Source: Rhodocyclaceae bacterium
GTDB taxonomy: Bacteria; Pseudomonadota; Gammaproteobacteria; Burkholderiales; Rhodocyclaceae
DNA length: 64,000 nt
Direction of reading: 5' to 3'
Assembly (NCBI GenBank): GCA_020445805.1
Contig: JAGRFX010000001.1
Location: 1 to 64,000 of the forward strand
This document shows, piece by piece, positions 7,768 to 17,975 of the stretch (the first letter of the stretch is position 1; every line of letters starts with the position of its first letter). The notes below the pieces were generated by a model. That model was given only the letters and a program-made list of their open reading frames with translations, was not told the origin of the DNA and ran no database searches. The position numbers and the translations under genes were made by a program.

Positions 7768-10700
7768 ATGACCCTTGCGCACCCGATCCTGCGGGCTTGT
7801 CTGGCAAGCCTGCTGCTGATGGCCTTGCCGGGCCAGGCCAGGGCGCTCGAGAAGGTCACCCTCCAGCTGAAGTGGTTTCACCAGTTCCAGTTCGCCGGCT
7901 ATTACGCGGCCAAGGCCCAGGGCTACTACGCCGACGAGGGCCTGGAGGTGGACATCCGGCCCCTGGATCCCAACCGGACGGTTGTCCATTCGGTGGTGAG
8001 TGGCGATGCCGAATACGGGATCGGTGACTCGGGCATTGTCGCCGACTACGCCAAGGGGGCACCGATCGTGGCCCTGGCCGCCATCTTCCAGCACGATCCG
8101 CTGGTCTTCATCAGCCTGCAGTCCTCGGGAATCATCAGTCCTTACGAGATGGAAGGTAAGCGCCTGATGTTCGATGCCAAGGGCAGCGACGAGGGCCCCT
8201 TGCGGGCCCTGCTGGAGGACTCCGGCCTGACCGCGGACAAGTACCAGCTGGTGCCCCACACCTACGACAAGGACGATCTTGCGTCGGGCAAGGTCGACGT
8301 CATGTCGGCCTACCTGACCGACCAGCCGTATTACTTCAAGACCCGGGGCATCCCGGTCAATATCATCAATCCGCAGAACTACGGCCTGGATTTCTACGGT
8401 GACCTGACCTTCACGAGCGAACGCGAACTGCAGGCGCATCCGGAGCGGGTCAACCGGTTTGTCCGGGCCAGCCTCAAGGGCTGGACCTATGCGCTGGAGC
8501 ATCCGGATGAAATGATCCGGCTGATCAAGGACACGTACCACAGCGAGCTCAGCGTGGAACACCTACAGTTCGAGGCCAACGAACTGCGCAAGATGATCGT
8601 GCCCGAAGGCGTACCGATGGGCATGCTGGACCCCGCGCGCCTGCGCCGGCTGGCCGCTGTCTACGCCGAGCGGCACCTGGCGCCCCGACTGACGGAACGC
8701 CAACTCGAACGTTTCGTGCTGTCGAGCCGTCCGACCCTGACCCTGACGGAGGCGGAGGTGGCCTGGCTGGCGGCCCATCCGGTGATCCGTGTCGGCATCG
8801 ATCGGGACTTCGCACCCTACGAATGGCTGGACGAGGCGGGCGCCTACCTGGGCATCAACGCCGACATCCTGCGCCTGCTCGAATCCCGACTCGGCGTCCG
8901 CTTCGAGATCGTCAAGGGAAAGACCTGGCAGGAAACCCTGGACATGGCCCGGGCCGGCGAGCTCGACATGCTGAGCGATGCCGTCAGCACGCCGGAGCGG
9001 CGGACCTACCTCAGCTTCACGCAGCCCTTCTTCAGGTCGCCGATCGTCATCGTCAGCGACGGCACCAAGGGCTATGTGGGCGACTTGCGCAATCTGCGCC
9101 ACAAGCGGGTCGCCATCGAGCAGGGCTACTTCATGCAGGAACTGCTGGCCCAGGATTACCCCGACATCACGCTCGTGCCGACCGCCGACGAGGTCGAGGC
9201 GTTCCGCATGTTGCGGGAGGGCGCGGCGGACGCCTACGTGGGCGATGCGCCGTCCATGAACTACCTGATCCAGCGCTCCGGCGAACTGAACCTCCGCAAT
9301 TCCGGCACCACCGAATACCAGAGCAATCACAGCATGGCCGTGATCCACGCGCATCCGGAACTGCTCAGCATCCTCAACAAGACCCTCGCATCGATTCCCG
9401 AGCGCGCGCAGGACGAAATCCGGAATCGCTGGATGGCAGTGCAGATCGCGCAGGGGCTGCCGGTGCGGATCGTGCTGCTCTACGGCCTGATTTCCGTGGC
9501 GCTGCTCGCGCTGGCCTCCCTGTGGGTCTATCGGCTCAGGCGCGAGGTGTCCGCGCGCCGCACGGCCGAAGCGGGGCTGCAGGAGAGCGAGGCCAAGTTC
9601 CGCGGCGTGTTCGAGTCGGTCGGAGAGGCCATCTTCATCGTCGCCGCGGACACGGGCGACATCATCCACGTCAACCCGCGGGTCTCCGACCTGTACGGGC
9701 TCGAACCCGCCCGGCTCGACGGCATCACGATCGACGAACTGTCAGAGGGCGATGCGCCCTATTCCGGTGTCGAGGCCAGGCGATGGTTCCGGGCCGCCGC
9801 ACAGGAGGGCCCGCAGCGCTTCGAGTGGCGGGCGCGGCGCGTCGACGACGGCAGCCTCTTCTGGGTCGAGACGAGCCTGCGCAAGGCGCAGCTGGGTGGC
9901 AGGGATTGCTTCATCGCGGTCGTGCGCGATATCGGCCTCGAGAAGGAAGCGAAGGGCCTGCTCGAGAACCAGAAGGTCAACCTGGAGGAACAGGTCCAGG
10001 TCCGCACCCGCCAGCTGGCACAGGCCAAGGAGGCAGCCGAGGCCGCCAACAGGGCCAAGAGTGCCTTCCTGGCCAACATGAGCCACGAGATCCGGACGCC
10101 GCTGAACGCCATCAACGGCATGGCGCATCTGCTGCGCCGCAGTGGCCTGGAGCGGCAGCAGTCGGAGCGTCTGGACAAGATCGAGATGGCCGGGCGCCAC
10201 CTGCTCGAAGTGATCAATGCGATTCTCGATCTTTCCAAGATCGAGGCCGGCAAGTTTCATATCGACGAAAAGCCGGTCCACATCGACCGGATCGTGGCCT
10301 CGACCATCGAGATCGTCGGCAGCGACGCAGCGCGCAAGGGGCTGTCGGTGCATTCGATTATCGCAACCCTGCCCGAGGGGATCGTCGGCGATGCGACGCG
10401 ACTGCAGCAGGCCCTGCTGAACTACCTCTCCAACGCCGTGAAGTTCACCGAGCAGGGACACATCGAGGTCCGTGTCCAGCGGGTGGAGGAGCGAGCAAGG
10501 GACCTCGACATCCGTTTTTCGGTCTCCGATACGGGCATCGGCATCTCCCGCGAGGCCCAGGGGCGGCTGTTCTCGGCCTTCGAGCAGGCGGACAACTCGA
10601 TGACCCGCAAGTATGGCGGCACCGGGCTCGGGCTCGCCATCACGCGCAAGCTGGCCCAGGCCATGGGCGGCGATGCGGGGGTCGAGAGCCAGCTCGGGGA

Positions 10701-11184
10701 AGGGAGCACCTTCTGGTTCACGGTCCGCCTCAGGAAGCAGCCGGCCGGTCGATCCCGGGCCCTGGCAGCAGCCGAGCCGGCCGAAACCGGCCTGCGGCGC
10801 ATCGCCGGGGGGCAGCGGATCCTGCTGGCGGAAGACGAGCCCACCAATCGCGAGATCGCCGTCGCCCTCCTGCAGGAGGTCGGGCTCACCGTCGATGTGG
10901 CCCGCAATGGCGCGGAGGCGCTCGAACTGGCCAGCGCCAACCGCTATGCGCTGATCCTGATGGACATGCAGATGCCGGTCATGGACGGCCTCGAGGCGAC
11001 GCGCCGGATTCGCCGGCTGCTGCACCTGTCCGTGCCGATCGTGGCCTTGACGGCCAACGCCTTCGAAGCGGACCGGTCGGGTTGCCTGGAAGCCGGGATG
11101 AACGATTTCATGACCAAGCCCATCGAACCCGAGGTCCTCTACCACAGGGTCGCCCGGTGGCTGCCGGTGCCCGAGCTGGTGTGA
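7768..11184 (+). CDS. Hybrid histidine kinase with two periplasmic binding-protein domains, PAS and receiver
   Basis: The chosen ATG at 7768 begins a signal peptide ([19 protein letters not shown]); 1138 residues. In order: an NMT1/THI5-type binding domain (about 25-240, opening [20 protein letters not shown]), a family-3 solute-binding domain (about 330-560, [15 protein letters not shown]), a transmembrane helix near 573-592, a PAS domain (about 605-730), a HisKA domain with His773 ([13 protein letters not shown]), a HATPase ([14 protein letters not shown]) and a receiver with Asp1066 (LILMDMQMP). There is no Hpt domain or output regulator nearby. It sits between qhpG and qhpA, so it may sense amines, but this rests on position only. 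Confidence 0.85.
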   Translation: MTLAHPILRACLASLLLMALPGQARALEKVTLQLKWFHQFQFAGYYAAKAQGYYADEGLEVDIRPLDPNRTVVHSVVSGDAEYGIGDSGIVADYAKGAPIVALAAIFQHDPLVFISLQSSGIISPYEMEGKRLMFDAKGSDEGPLRALLEDSGLTADKYQLVPHTYDKDDLASGKVDVMSAYLTDQPYYFKTRGIPVNIINPQNYGLDFYGDLTFTSERELQAHPERVNRFVRASLKGWTYALEHPDEMIRLIKDTYHSELSVEHLQFEANELRKMIVPEGVPMGMLDPARLRRLAAVYAERHLAPRLTERQLERFVLSSRPTLTLTEAEVAWLAAHPVIRVGIDRDFAPYEWLDEAGAYLGINADILRLLESRLGVRFEIVKGKTWQETLDMARAGELDMLSDAVSTPERRTYLSFTQPFFRSPIVIVSDGTKGYVGDLRNLRHKRVAIEQGYFMQELLAQDYPDITLVPTADEVEAFRMLREGAADAYVGDAPSMNYLIQRSGELNLRNSGTTEYQSNHSMAVIHAHPELLSILNKTLASIPERAQDEIRNRWMAVQIAQGLPVRIVLLYGLISVALLALASLWVYRLRREVSARRTAEAGLQESEAKFRGVFESVGEAIFIVAADTGDIIHVNPRVSDLYGLEPARLDGITIDELSEGDAPYSGVEARRWFRAAAQEGPQRFEWRARRVDDGSLFWVETSLRKAQLGGRDCFIAVVRDIGLEKEAKGLLENQKVNLEEQVQVRTRQLAQAKEAAEAANRAKSAFLANMSHEIRTPLNAINGMAHLLRRSGLERQQSERLDKIEMAGRHLLEVINAILDLSKIEAGKFHIDEKPVHIDRIVASTIEIVGSDAARKGLSVHSIIATLPEGIVGDATRLQQALLNYLSNAVKFTEQGHIEVRVQRVEERARDLDIRFSVSDTGIGISREAQGRLFSAFEQADNSMTRKYGGTGLGLAITRKLAQAMGGDAGVESQLGEGSTFWFTVRLRKQPAGRSRALAAAEPAETGLRRIAGGQRILLAEDEPTNREIAVALLQEVGLTVDVARNGAEALELASANRYALILMDMQMPVMDGLEATRRIRRLLHLSVPIVALTANAFEADRSGCLEAGMNDFMTKPIEPEVLYHRVARWLPVPELV

Positions 11185-11826
11185 TCCGGGCGGCTTGATG
11201 CGTTGATATGGCGGCGGTCGCCGCCGGCCCGCAGCTGACAGCCTGAGGGGCCCGCAACACCCTTCATGCTTCGGGCACCCTCCCTCCGCCCGGCGCGGAC
11301 GATTCCCTCCGTGACCAACCCAGCCGGATAGCCGGGATCGGCAACCGGGCATGGGCGCGCGCGTCCTCGACGCCCCTGCCCGTGCCTCCCGAGCCCTGCC
11401 CGAACCCGTTCCAGGCGTGCCAGTGCCGTTCGGCGAACCTGCGGCAGGCGCATCGCGGCGCGCCATGCGCCGCGGGTGCGCTCCCGTCCTCCCTGTCCGG
11501 CGAACGGCTTGCCGTTTTCGGATAACGCCTTTCCCGCCAGCCGAATACCTTGGCATCCAACCCGCCGCGCACCGGTTCGATCGGTTCGCGGCCATGGGGG
11601 AAATGTTGCGGTCGTGAAGGGCTTTGCACGGACGGCGGGCGCGGGGGCTGGGTTCCGACGCCCCGGCCGGGCCGGGACGCGACGGGGTGGATCTTGCGAT
11701 GCCCCCTTGAACGCCCCGGCAGGGCTTCCGATGGTCAGCCGCGCCCCGCTGGATGGCGCGGTGCCGGTGGCAAGCCCGGCCTTCCCGACACGCACGCATT
11801 CACATGAAGCCAAAGGAGATCCGGTC
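11185..11826. promoter_or_regulatory. Upstream region of qhpA
   Basis: This 640-base region has no supported gene. It holds a GC stem after the kinase (GGCGGC/GCCGCC, 11210-11225), the conserved element at 11504-11526 about 300 bases before qhpA, and the strong AAAGGAGAT ribosome site at 11812-11820. It is the expected regulated promoter of qhpADCB. Confidence 0.55.
11504..11526 (+). promoter_or_regulatory. Candidate QhpR operator, copy 2 (upstream of qhpA)
   Basis: It matches 2112-2134 at 20 of 23 positions. This copy contains a small perfect inverted repeat (ACGGC-TT-GCCGT) that the other copy keeps only in part. About 25-30 bases downstream both copies are followed by a GCATC-containing stretch (CTTGGCATCC here, CCTAGCATCG there). 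This spacing could reflect promoter elements. Binding by QhpR is inferred. Confidence 0.55.
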
Positions 11827-13410
11827 TTGAACAGGAAAACGATAGCGCGGGCGATGGGCGCCCTGACCGTGCTGGGAACCATGCTGGCGGCCACGCCGGC
11901 AGGCGCCTCCGCCGAGGCCGTGCTGCACGGCAAGTGCACCGCCTGCCATGTGGAGCAGGACGGTGTCTTCAGCCGCATCAGCAATCAGCGCAAGACGCCG
12001 GAAGGCTGGCTGATGTCGGTGGCGCGGATGCAGGTCATGCACGGCCTGAAGATCACCGACGAGGAGCGGCGCAGTGTCGTCAAGTACCTGGCCGACACGC
12101 AGGGCCTCGCGCCGTCCGAGACAGCGGGCTTCCGCTACGCGCTCGAGCGCCGCCTGAACACGCCGGAGTCCTTCGAGTCGGAGCAGTTCGCGCAGATGTG
12201 CGCCCGCTGCCACTCGGGGGCGCGGGTCCGCCTGCAGCGCCGGGCGCCGGAGGACTGGCAGCGGCTGGTGCACTTCCACCTGGGCCAGTTCGCCACCACC
12301 GAGTACCAGATGTGGGGTCGCGACCGCGACTGGTTCACGGTGGCGCTGGACGAGGTGGCGCCCGGGCTCGCCCGGTCGCAGCCGCTCGACACCGAGGCCT
12401 GGAAAGCGTGGCGGGCCAGCACGCCGCCGGCGGTGGACGGGCAATGGACGGTCAGTGGCCAGATGCCGGGCCGGGGCGGCTTCAGCGGCGTGATGACGGT
12501 GAGCACCCTGGCCGGCAAGGACCGGCATGCGGTCAGCTTCGAGGGCGCCTGGGATGACGGCAGCGCGCTGAAGGGCCAGGGGCAGGCGGTGGTCTACACC
12601 GGCTACGAGTGGCGTGCCGACCTGCAGCTCGACGGAACGCCGATGCGACAGGTGCTGGCCGTCGAGCCGGGGCTGATGCGGGGCCGCATGTTCCAGCGCG
12701 ACCACGACGAGGTCGGCGCCGATATCGTCGCCAGCCGGCAGCAGGCAGGCAACAGCCGCGTGCTGTCGGTGTATCCGGCCTACCTGAAGGTGGGGCAGGA
12801 GGCCGAACTGCGGATCGTCGGGACCGAGCTGGCGGGCGACGTGCGCCTGGCGGAGGGCATCGAGCTGCTCGGCGTTGCCAGGCGCAGCGCCACCGAGGTG
12901 GTGGTCAGGGTGCGCGCAGGCGCCTCGGCCCGGGGTGTCGCCCCGGTGACGGTGGGCCAGGCCAGCGGCGGCGCGCTGGCGGTCTTCGAGCGCATCGACG
13001 CGGTCAGGGTGGTGCCCGAGTTCGCGGTGGCGCGCATCGGCGGCAACGGCACGCCGACCGCCAAGGTCGAGGGACGCTTCGATGCCGAGGCCTGGGCCGC
13101 CGGTGCGGACGGGCAGATCGGGACGGCGGATGACTACCGGATCGGGGTCTTCCCCGCCCGATGGTCGGTGGCGCCCTTCGACGAGCAGGCCGAGCGCGAC
13201 AAGGACGTGCAGTTCGCCGGGGTCATGGATGCTGACAGTGGGGTCTTCGTCCCGGGCGGCGCCGGGCCCAACCCGGCGCGCCGGATGATGACCAACAACG
13301 CCGGCAACCTGAAGGTGCTTGCCGAGGTGGGGCAGGGCGCGGAGGTGGTGCGTGGCGAAGGACACCTGATCGTGACGGTGCCGCGCTGGAACAACCCGCC
13401 GATCCCGTGA
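11827..13410 (+). CDS. qhpA: Quinohemoprotein amine dehydrogenase alpha subunit, dihaem cytochrome c
   Basis: A TTG start at 11827 with an ideal AAGGAGA site seven bases upstream gives 527 residues; no ATG in frame has a comparable site. The signal peptide is NRKTIARAMGALTVLGTMLA ending near ASA (27-29), for Sec export. Two haem c motifs are visible, CTACH at 37-41 and CARCH at 125-129, as known for the alpha subunit. The rest (about 190-527) is the beta-barrel-rich part. The subunit passes electrons from the CTQ cofactor of the gamma subunit to a periplasmic acceptor. Next are qhpD, qhpC and qhpB in the same direction, the standard order of characterised QHNDH operons. Confidence 0.95.
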   Translation: MNRKTIARAMGALTVLGTMLAATPAGASAEAVLHGKCTACHVEQDGVFSRISNQRKTPEGWLMSVARMQVMHGLKITDEERRSVVKYLADTQGLAPSETAGFRYALERRLNTPESFESEQFAQMCARCHSGARVRLQRRAPEDWQRLVHFHLGQFATTEYQMWGRDRDWFTVALDEVAPGLARSQPLDTEAWKAWRASTPPAVDGQWTVSGQMPGRGGFSGVMTVSTLAGKDRHAVSFEGAWDDGSALKGQGQAVVYTGYEWRADLQLDGTPMRQVLAVEPGLMRGRMFQRDHDEVGADIVASRQQAGNSRVLSVYPAYLKVGQEAELRIVGTELAGDVRLAEGIELLGVARRSATEVVVRVRAGASARGVAPVTVGQASGGALAVFERIDAVRVVPEFAVARIGGNGTPTAKVEGRFDAEAWAAGADGQIGTADDYRIGVFPARWSVAPFDEQAERDKDVQFAGVMDADSGVFVPGGAGPNPARRMMTNNAGNLKVLAEVGQGAEVVRGEGHLIVTVPRWNNPPIP

Positions 13411-13480
13411 GCGCGCGGATGTCCGCCCCTTTCCGGCAGGTCCGCCTGCCCCATGCACACCCCGACACGCGGAGGCTCCC

Positions 13481-14911
13481 ATGGACACCGTCCTGAATCT
13501 GGTTCACCACAATCTGCACGAGCTGCGGGTCGATGACGCACGCATGCTCTTTCACATCCCGACGAGCTCGCTGTTCGCGGTCGACGAACTGACCGCCGCC
13601 CTGATCGACCGTATCCGCCGCGGCAGTCACTCGGCCGAGGCCCTGGTCCAGGGCCTCGGCCAGCGCTTCGCCGCCGCCGACATCAGCGAGACCCTGCGCG
13701 ACCTGATGGCGCTGGAGTTCGTCAGCGACGGGCGCCCAGCGTCTGCGCCGGCAGCGGCCCGCACGGTGGACACCTTCCCGCTCAGCACCGTGGTGCTGAA
13801 CGTGAACACCGGCTGCAACCTGAGCTGCACCTACTGCTACAAGGAGGACCTCGACAAGCCCTCCGCCGGCCGCAAGATGGCCTTCGAGACGGCACGCGAC
13901 TCGATCGAGATGCTGCTGCGCGAGTCGCCCGACGAGACGCGCTACAACGTGGTCTTCTTCGGCGGCGAGCCGCTCTCGAACCTGCCGCTGATCAAGGAGG
14001 TGGTGGCCTATTGCGAGGCGCGCTTCCCGGCCCTGGGCAAGCAGGTGGACTTCGTCATGACCACCAATGCCACGATGCTGTCCGAGGCCACCATCGACTG
14101 GCTCAACGCGCACCGCTTCGGGCTGTCGATCAGCATCGACGGCCCCAAGGCGATCCACGACCGCAATCGCCTGACGGTCAATGGCCAGGGCACCTACGAG
14201 ACCGTCCGGCGCAAGGCCGAGCGCCTGCTGTCGCGCTACGACGCGCGGCCGGTGGGGGCGCGGGTCACGCTGACCCGCGGCACCACCGAGGTCGAGCGGA
14301 TCTGGGATCACCTGTTCAACGAACTCGGCTTCGCCGAGGTCGGCTTCGCCCCGGTCACCTCGGGTGACATCAGCACCTTCAACCTTACCGAGGCAGAGCT
14401 GGTGGCGGTCTTTGCCGGCATGAAGCGGCTCGGCGAGCGCTACCTGGAGGAAGCGCTGGCGGGCCGCAACATCGGCTTCTCCAACCTGCACCAGCTGATC
14501 ACCGACCTGCACGAGGGCCACAAGAAGGCACTGCCCTGCGGGGCCGGCCTGAAGATGCTGGCGGTGGACCACAAGGGCGAACTCAACCTCTGCCATCGCT
14601 TCACGGGCTCGTCCCTGCCGACCTTCGGCAATGTGCGGGATGGCATCAAGCGCGAGGAGCTGGGCAGCTTCCTGTCGCAGCGGCTGGACCGCGAAGGCAC
14701 CGGTTGCGAGACCTGCCGCATCCGCAACCTGTGCTCCGGCGGCTGCTACCACGAGAGCTACGCGCGCTACGGCGATCCGGCCCACCCCACCTACCACTAC
14801 TGCGACCTGATGCGCGACTGGGTGGACTTCGGGATCACGGTCTACAGCCGAATCATGGCCGGCAATCCGGCCTTCATCGAACAGCACATCACGCCGAGGA
14901 GCGCGAAATGA
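13481..14911 (+). CDS. qhpD: Radical SAM/SPASM enzyme forming Cys-to-Asp/Glu thioether crosslinks in QhpC
   Basis: The 476-residue enzyme has a GGAGG site before its ATG. An N-terminal peptide-recognition region of the PqqD/RRE style (about 1-95) precedes the radical SAM core with CNLSCTYC at residues 112-119, which binds the catalytic [4Fe-4S] cluster and S-adenosylmethionine. A SPASM region follows near the C-terminus ([33 protein letters not shown]), binding auxiliary clusters. QhpD is known to make the three Cys-to-acid thioether bonds in the gamma subunit before cleavage and export. Its stop overlaps the qhpC start (ATGA), coupling the modifying enzyme to its substrate. Confidence 0.95.
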   Translation: MDTVLNLVHHNLHELRVDDARMLFHIPTSSLFAVDELTAALIDRIRRGSHSAEALVQGLGQRFAAADISETLRDLMALEFVSDGRPASAPAAARTVDTFPLSTVVLNVNTGCNLSCTYCYKEDLDKPSAGRKMAFETARDSIEMLLRESPDETRYNVVFFGGEPLSNLPLIKEVVAYCEARFPALGKQVDFVMTTNATMLSEATIDWLNAHRFGLSISIDGPKAIHDRNRLTVNGQGTYETVRRKAERLLSRYDARPVGARVTLTRGTTEVERIWDHLFNELGFAEVGFAPVTSGDISTFNLTEAELVAVFAGMKRLGERYLEEALAGRNIGFSNLHQLITDLHEGHKKALPCGAGLKMLAVDHKGELNLCHRFTGSSLPTFGNVRDGIKREELGSFLSQRLDREGTGCETCRIRNLCSGGCYHESYARYGDPAHPTYHYCDLMRDWVDFGITVYSRIMAGNPAFIEQHITPRSAK

Positions 14912-15234
14912 AACATCTGAAGGCAATCAACAACAAGGCGCAGAAGCTCGAGCAGGCGGTGGCTGAGGGGCGCGTCGAGGAAGTCGTGGCCATGAGCGCG
15001 ATCGCAGGCTGCGCATCCACCACCGACCCGGGCTGGGAGATCGACGTGTTCGGCGGGGTCAGTTCCCTGTGCCAGCCCATGGAGGCGGATCTCTACGGCT
15101 GTTCCGACCCCTGCTGGTGGCCGGCGCAGGTGCCCGACATGATGAATACCTACCCGGACTGGAACAAGGACGCGGCCAACTCGAAAGAGGACTGGCGCAA
15201 CCTCGGCACGGTCTTTCCGGCCGACAAACTGTGA
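14908..15234 (+). CDS. qhpC: Quinohemoprotein amine dehydrogenase gamma subunit precursor (CTQ cofactor peptide)
   Basis: The 108-residue precursor has a 28-residue leader ([18 protein letters not shown]...) without Sec features, then the catalytic core. Using the mature numbering of characterised enzymes, all crosslink residues align exactly: Cys7-Glu16, Cys27-Asp33 and Cys41-Asp49 thioethers and the Cys37-Trp43 cofactor pair. In the precursor these are C35/E44, C55/D61, C69/D77 and C65/W71. The core [15 protein letters not shown] is readable. This subunit carries cysteine tryptophylquinone, the site of amine oxidation. It is made and modified in the cytoplasm, then exported and joined to QhpA and QhpB. 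Confidence 0.96.
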   Translation: MKHLKAINNKAQKLEQAVAEGRVEEVVAMSAIAGCASTTDPGWEIDVFGGVSSLCQPMEADLYGCSDPCWWPAQVPDMMNTYPDWNKDAANSKEDWRNLGTVFPADKL

Positions 15235-15248
15235 GCGCGGAGCACGCC

Positions 15249-16385
15249 ATGACCCACACGACCTTCCCGGGTGCCGTGCGCACCGTTGCCGCGCTGGCCG
15301 CCCTCGGCGCCGGCACGATCCTGCCGGCCCAGGCCGCCAACGAGAGCCGGCCACTGCAGGCCGGCACCGAGTACATGGTGGTGGTGAACCACCCCAACAA
15401 CCTGAACGTGCTCGACCTGAAGGACAACAGCGTCTTCAAGACCTGCGCGCTGCCGGGCGCCTTCGGGCCGGGAATGGTGCAGATCGCGCCCGACCGCAAG
15501 ACCGCCTACATCCTGAACAACCGCTTCGGCACGATCTATGGCGTCCGCCTCGACGACTGCCAGGTGCACTTCCAGGCCGAGCTGTCGCCCGCACCCGAGG
15601 TGCGTGCCAAGTCGATCTTCTCGTTCGCCTTGAGCGTCGACGGCAAGGAGGCCTATGCGGTCTACAACCCCACCACGCTCCACAAGGACCACTACGAAGT
15701 GGGCGAGCCGCGCCTGGTGGTGTACGACACCGCCGCAGGCGTCGATGCCCGGCCGATCCGGTCCTTCCCGGCGCCGCGCCAGGTCACGATGCTGCAGGGG
15801 GCCGCGGATGGCTCGCTCTACATGGTGGGCGCGAATATCTTCAAGGTCGATGTGCATACCGGAAAGCGGGAACTTGCGCTGCCGATCCGCGACTGGCAGC
15901 GGCCGTCCTATGCGCCGGTCGACGTGCTGTCCGTGTGGCCCGTGCAGACCCCCACCCGGGACTTCACGCTGCTCTACACCACGGCCCGCTTTACCGACGA
16001 CAAGCAGGACCCGGCCACGGCCGAGTACCTGTATGGCTACCTCAACGTGAACCTCGAGAGCGGCCAGACCGAGGCGCGCGATTTCGGACCGTTGACCGAG
16101 ATCTACTTCACCGGCGCGCGCTCGCCCAAGGACCCCAACATCATGTTCGGGCTGCTCCATCGGCTGGCCAAGTACGACGTGCGCCAGCAGAAGCTGATCG
16201 GCGCGGCGGAGCTCGAGCACACCTACTACGCGGTGATCCCGAGCACCAGCGGCGACCGCATGTATCTCACCGGCACCTTCAACGACGTGGCGATCTACGA
16301 CGCGGACACGCTGGCGAAGCTCGGCAACATCGAGCTGCCCGGCGGCGACATGTCGCTCGGCACCGCGCAGGTCTTCATCCGCTGA
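15249..16385 (+). CDS. qhpB: Quinohemoprotein amine dehydrogenase beta subunit, beta-propeller
   Basis: The ATG at 15249, with GGAG upstream and 14 bases after qhpC, gives 378 residues. The Sec signal peptide (VRTVAALAALGAGTILPAQA) ends before ANES. The body is a seven-bladed propeller with repeated blade signatures such as EYMVVVNHPNNLNVLDL and KTAYILNNRFGTIYGV. In the known structures the beta subunit cradles the gamma subunit and shapes the substrate pocket in the periplasm. The length agrees with characterised beta subunits. Confidence 0.93.
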   Translation: MTHTTFPGAVRTVAALAALGAGTILPAQAANESRPLQAGTEYMVVVNHPNNLNVLDLKDNSVFKTCALPGAFGPGMVQIAPDRKTAYILNNRFGTIYGVRLDDCQVHFQAELSPAPEVRAKSIFSFALSVDGKEAYAVYNPTTLHKDHYEVGEPRLVVYDTAAGVDARPIRSFPAPRQVTMLQGAADGSLYMVGANIFKVDVHTGKRELALPIRDWQRPSYAPVDVLSVWPVQTPTRDFTLLYTTARFTDDKQDPATAEYLYGYLNVNLESGQTEARDFGPLTEIYFTGARSPKDPNIMFGLLHRLAKYDVRQQKLIGAAELEHTYYAVIPSTSGDRMYLTGTFNDVAIYDADTLAKLGNIELPGGDMSLGTAQVFIR

Positions 16386-16400
16386 CCCCCCACCTACCGG

Positions 16401-16460
16401 GCCCGCCGCGGCGGGCATTCCGGGCGCCCCGACGGGCGCCCGGGGGCGGACTTCGTCCGC
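16401..16460 (+). repeat. Three consecutive GC-rich hairpins between qhpB and the porin gene
   Basis: Within 60 bases lie GCCCGC/GCGGGC (16401-16416), a 10-bp stem CCGGGCGCCC/GGGCGCCCGG with a 4-base loop (16420-16443), and GCGGAC-TTC-GTCCGC (16446-16460), which resembles a UUCG-type stable loop. No T tract follows. They may attenuate or stabilise the operon message between the very abundant enzyme subunits and the barrel gene. Confidence 0.5.
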
Positions 16461-16485
16461 AATCCTGATTCGAGGAGACTCTGAT

Positions 16486-17802
16486 ATGCGACTTCAAGGA
16501 CTGATGGCGGCGCTGCTGGCGGGCGTTGCGGGCCACGGCGCGGCCACCGCCGCGACCCTGTACGAGCAGGACGGCACCACGCTCGGCCTGGGCATCGATG
16601 GCATGGCCGGCGTGTTTTCCACCAGCGAGGACTATCTCGGCGAAGGCGGAAAGACCTGGCAGGAAGGCTTTCTTCACGCGCTGCTGAGCGGGACGACCGC
16701 TGCGGCCGGTGGCGAGCTCTACGGGGGCTTCGGCCTGATCGCCCAGGGCACCTGGGGTGATGGCGATGCCGCCGGCCTGACCGATGGCAGCGAGCGCAAG
16801 GCCTCGGTCGAGGATGCCTACGCCGGTTGGCGTTCCGACGGCGGGGTGTGGGACCTGTCGGTCGGCCGGCAGCAGTTCCAGCTCGGCGACGGCTTCCTGA
16901 TCGCCGGCGACCGGATCAACCTGGGCAAGGGGCTGGAGCCGCTCGGCGTGAAGGTGGACCGCGGCGGCGCCTACTACCTGGCGGCGCAGAAGTCCTTCGG
17001 CAATACGGCCATCCTGCGCGTCGATCCGGCCGGCCCGCTGCGCGGCGACGCGTTCTGGCTGAAGTCCGACAATCCCTACCAGCAGGACACCGAACTGGCC
17101 GGCCTCAATCTCGAACTCGTGTCCGAGGGCCTCGGGACGCTGGGCCTCAGCTACATGAAGGTGCTCGACGTGAAGCAGGGCGCCGGCCTCGGCCTGTGGG
17201 ACCAGCGCGATGGCATGCGCGTCACCAGCCTGCGCGGGCAGGGCAGCCTGGGGGTCGACAATCTCCTGCTGCTGGCCGAGTACGTGGACGAGCGCGGCGG
17301 CAGCACGGCGGTGAAGAACGACGCCAACGCCTGGACCGTCGAGGCCGGCTGGACCTTCGCCGACCTGGCCTGGAGCCCGACGGCCAACTTTCGCCATGCC
17401 CGCTTCAGCGCCGACAAGCCGGGCACGACCGAGAACGAGGCCTTCGATCCGCTGTTCTTCGGCCTGAGCCGCGGCCTCGGCACCTGGTTCCAGGGCGAGG
17501 TGGCATCCAACTATGCAGGCCCCGCCAACAGCGGCAACCGCGTCGACCGGCTGGAGTTCTCCGTGACGCCGCGCGAGGACTTGACGGTGTTTGCCCAGCT
17601 CTGGAAGTTCGAGCCGGTGGGGCAGGCGCCCGACCTGGCGGGCCGCGAGCTGGACCTCTTCGCCTTCTGGCAGATCGACGAGCACCTGACCTTCGTGCCC
17701 CTGCTGGGCGTGTATGAGCCGACCGGCAGTGACGTCAAGGCGGCCCAGGGCAACGACGACCGCAACCTCTACCTGGAGGCCGTGGTGATCGTGAGCTTCT
17801 AG
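16486..17802 (+). CDS. Outer-membrane beta-barrel protein (porin-like) of the amine locus
   Basis: The 438-residue product has a signal peptide (MRLQGLMAALLAGVAGHGAATA) and many alternating amphipathic strands. It ends in Phe (VVIVSF), as outer-membrane barrels do. GAGGAGAC stands before the ATG. It is the last gene of the qhp transcription unit and is followed by a strong terminator, so I infer a channel for amines or another substrate of the pathway. The family looks like the alginate-export/OprD-like uncharacterised barrels; no specific substrate can be assigned. Confidence 0.75.
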   Translation: MRLQGLMAALLAGVAGHGAATAATLYEQDGTTLGLGIDGMAGVFSTSEDYLGEGGKTWQEGFLHALLSGTTAAAGGELYGGFGLIAQGTWGDGDAAGLTDGSERKASVEDAYAGWRSDGGVWDLSVGRQQFQLGDGFLIAGDRINLGKGLEPLGVKVDRGGAYYLAAQKSFGNTAILRVDPAGPLRGDAFWLKSDNPYQQDTELAGLNLELVSEGLGTLGLSYMKVLDVKQGAGLGLWDQRDGMRVTSLRGQGSLGVDNLLLLAEYVDERGGSTAVKNDANAWTVEAGWTFADLAWSPTANFRHARFSADKPGTTENEAFDPLFFGLSRGLGTWFQGEVASNYAGPANSGNRVDRLEFSVTPREDLTVFAQLWKFEPVGQAPDLAGRELDLFAFWQIDEHLTFVPLLGVYEPTGSDVKAAQGNDDRNLYLEAVVIVSF

Positions 17803-17900
17803 GGCATCTGCGCAACACGCACGGCGCGACGCGCCGCCGGGCCGAGGCGTCTGGCGGCGGGACCCTCCGCAATCTCCCTTGTGACGATGGCCCTCGTCAG

Positions 17901-17956
17901 GCCCGGCCGGCGACCGATCTCCTCCTCTCGGGATCTGCCGGCCGGGCACTTTTTTT
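17901..17956 (+). terminator. Rho-independent terminator of the qhpADCB-porin unit
   Basis: Perfect 11-bp arms GCCCGGCCGGC (17901-17911) and GCCGGCCGGGC (17937-17947) are followed by AC and seven T residues (17950-17956). The loop itself contains a GATC...GATC pair. It lies 98 bases after the porin stop and just before the convergent AraC gene. Confidence 0.9.
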
Positions 17957-17975
17957 CATCGCCTGCGCCGCAGCG

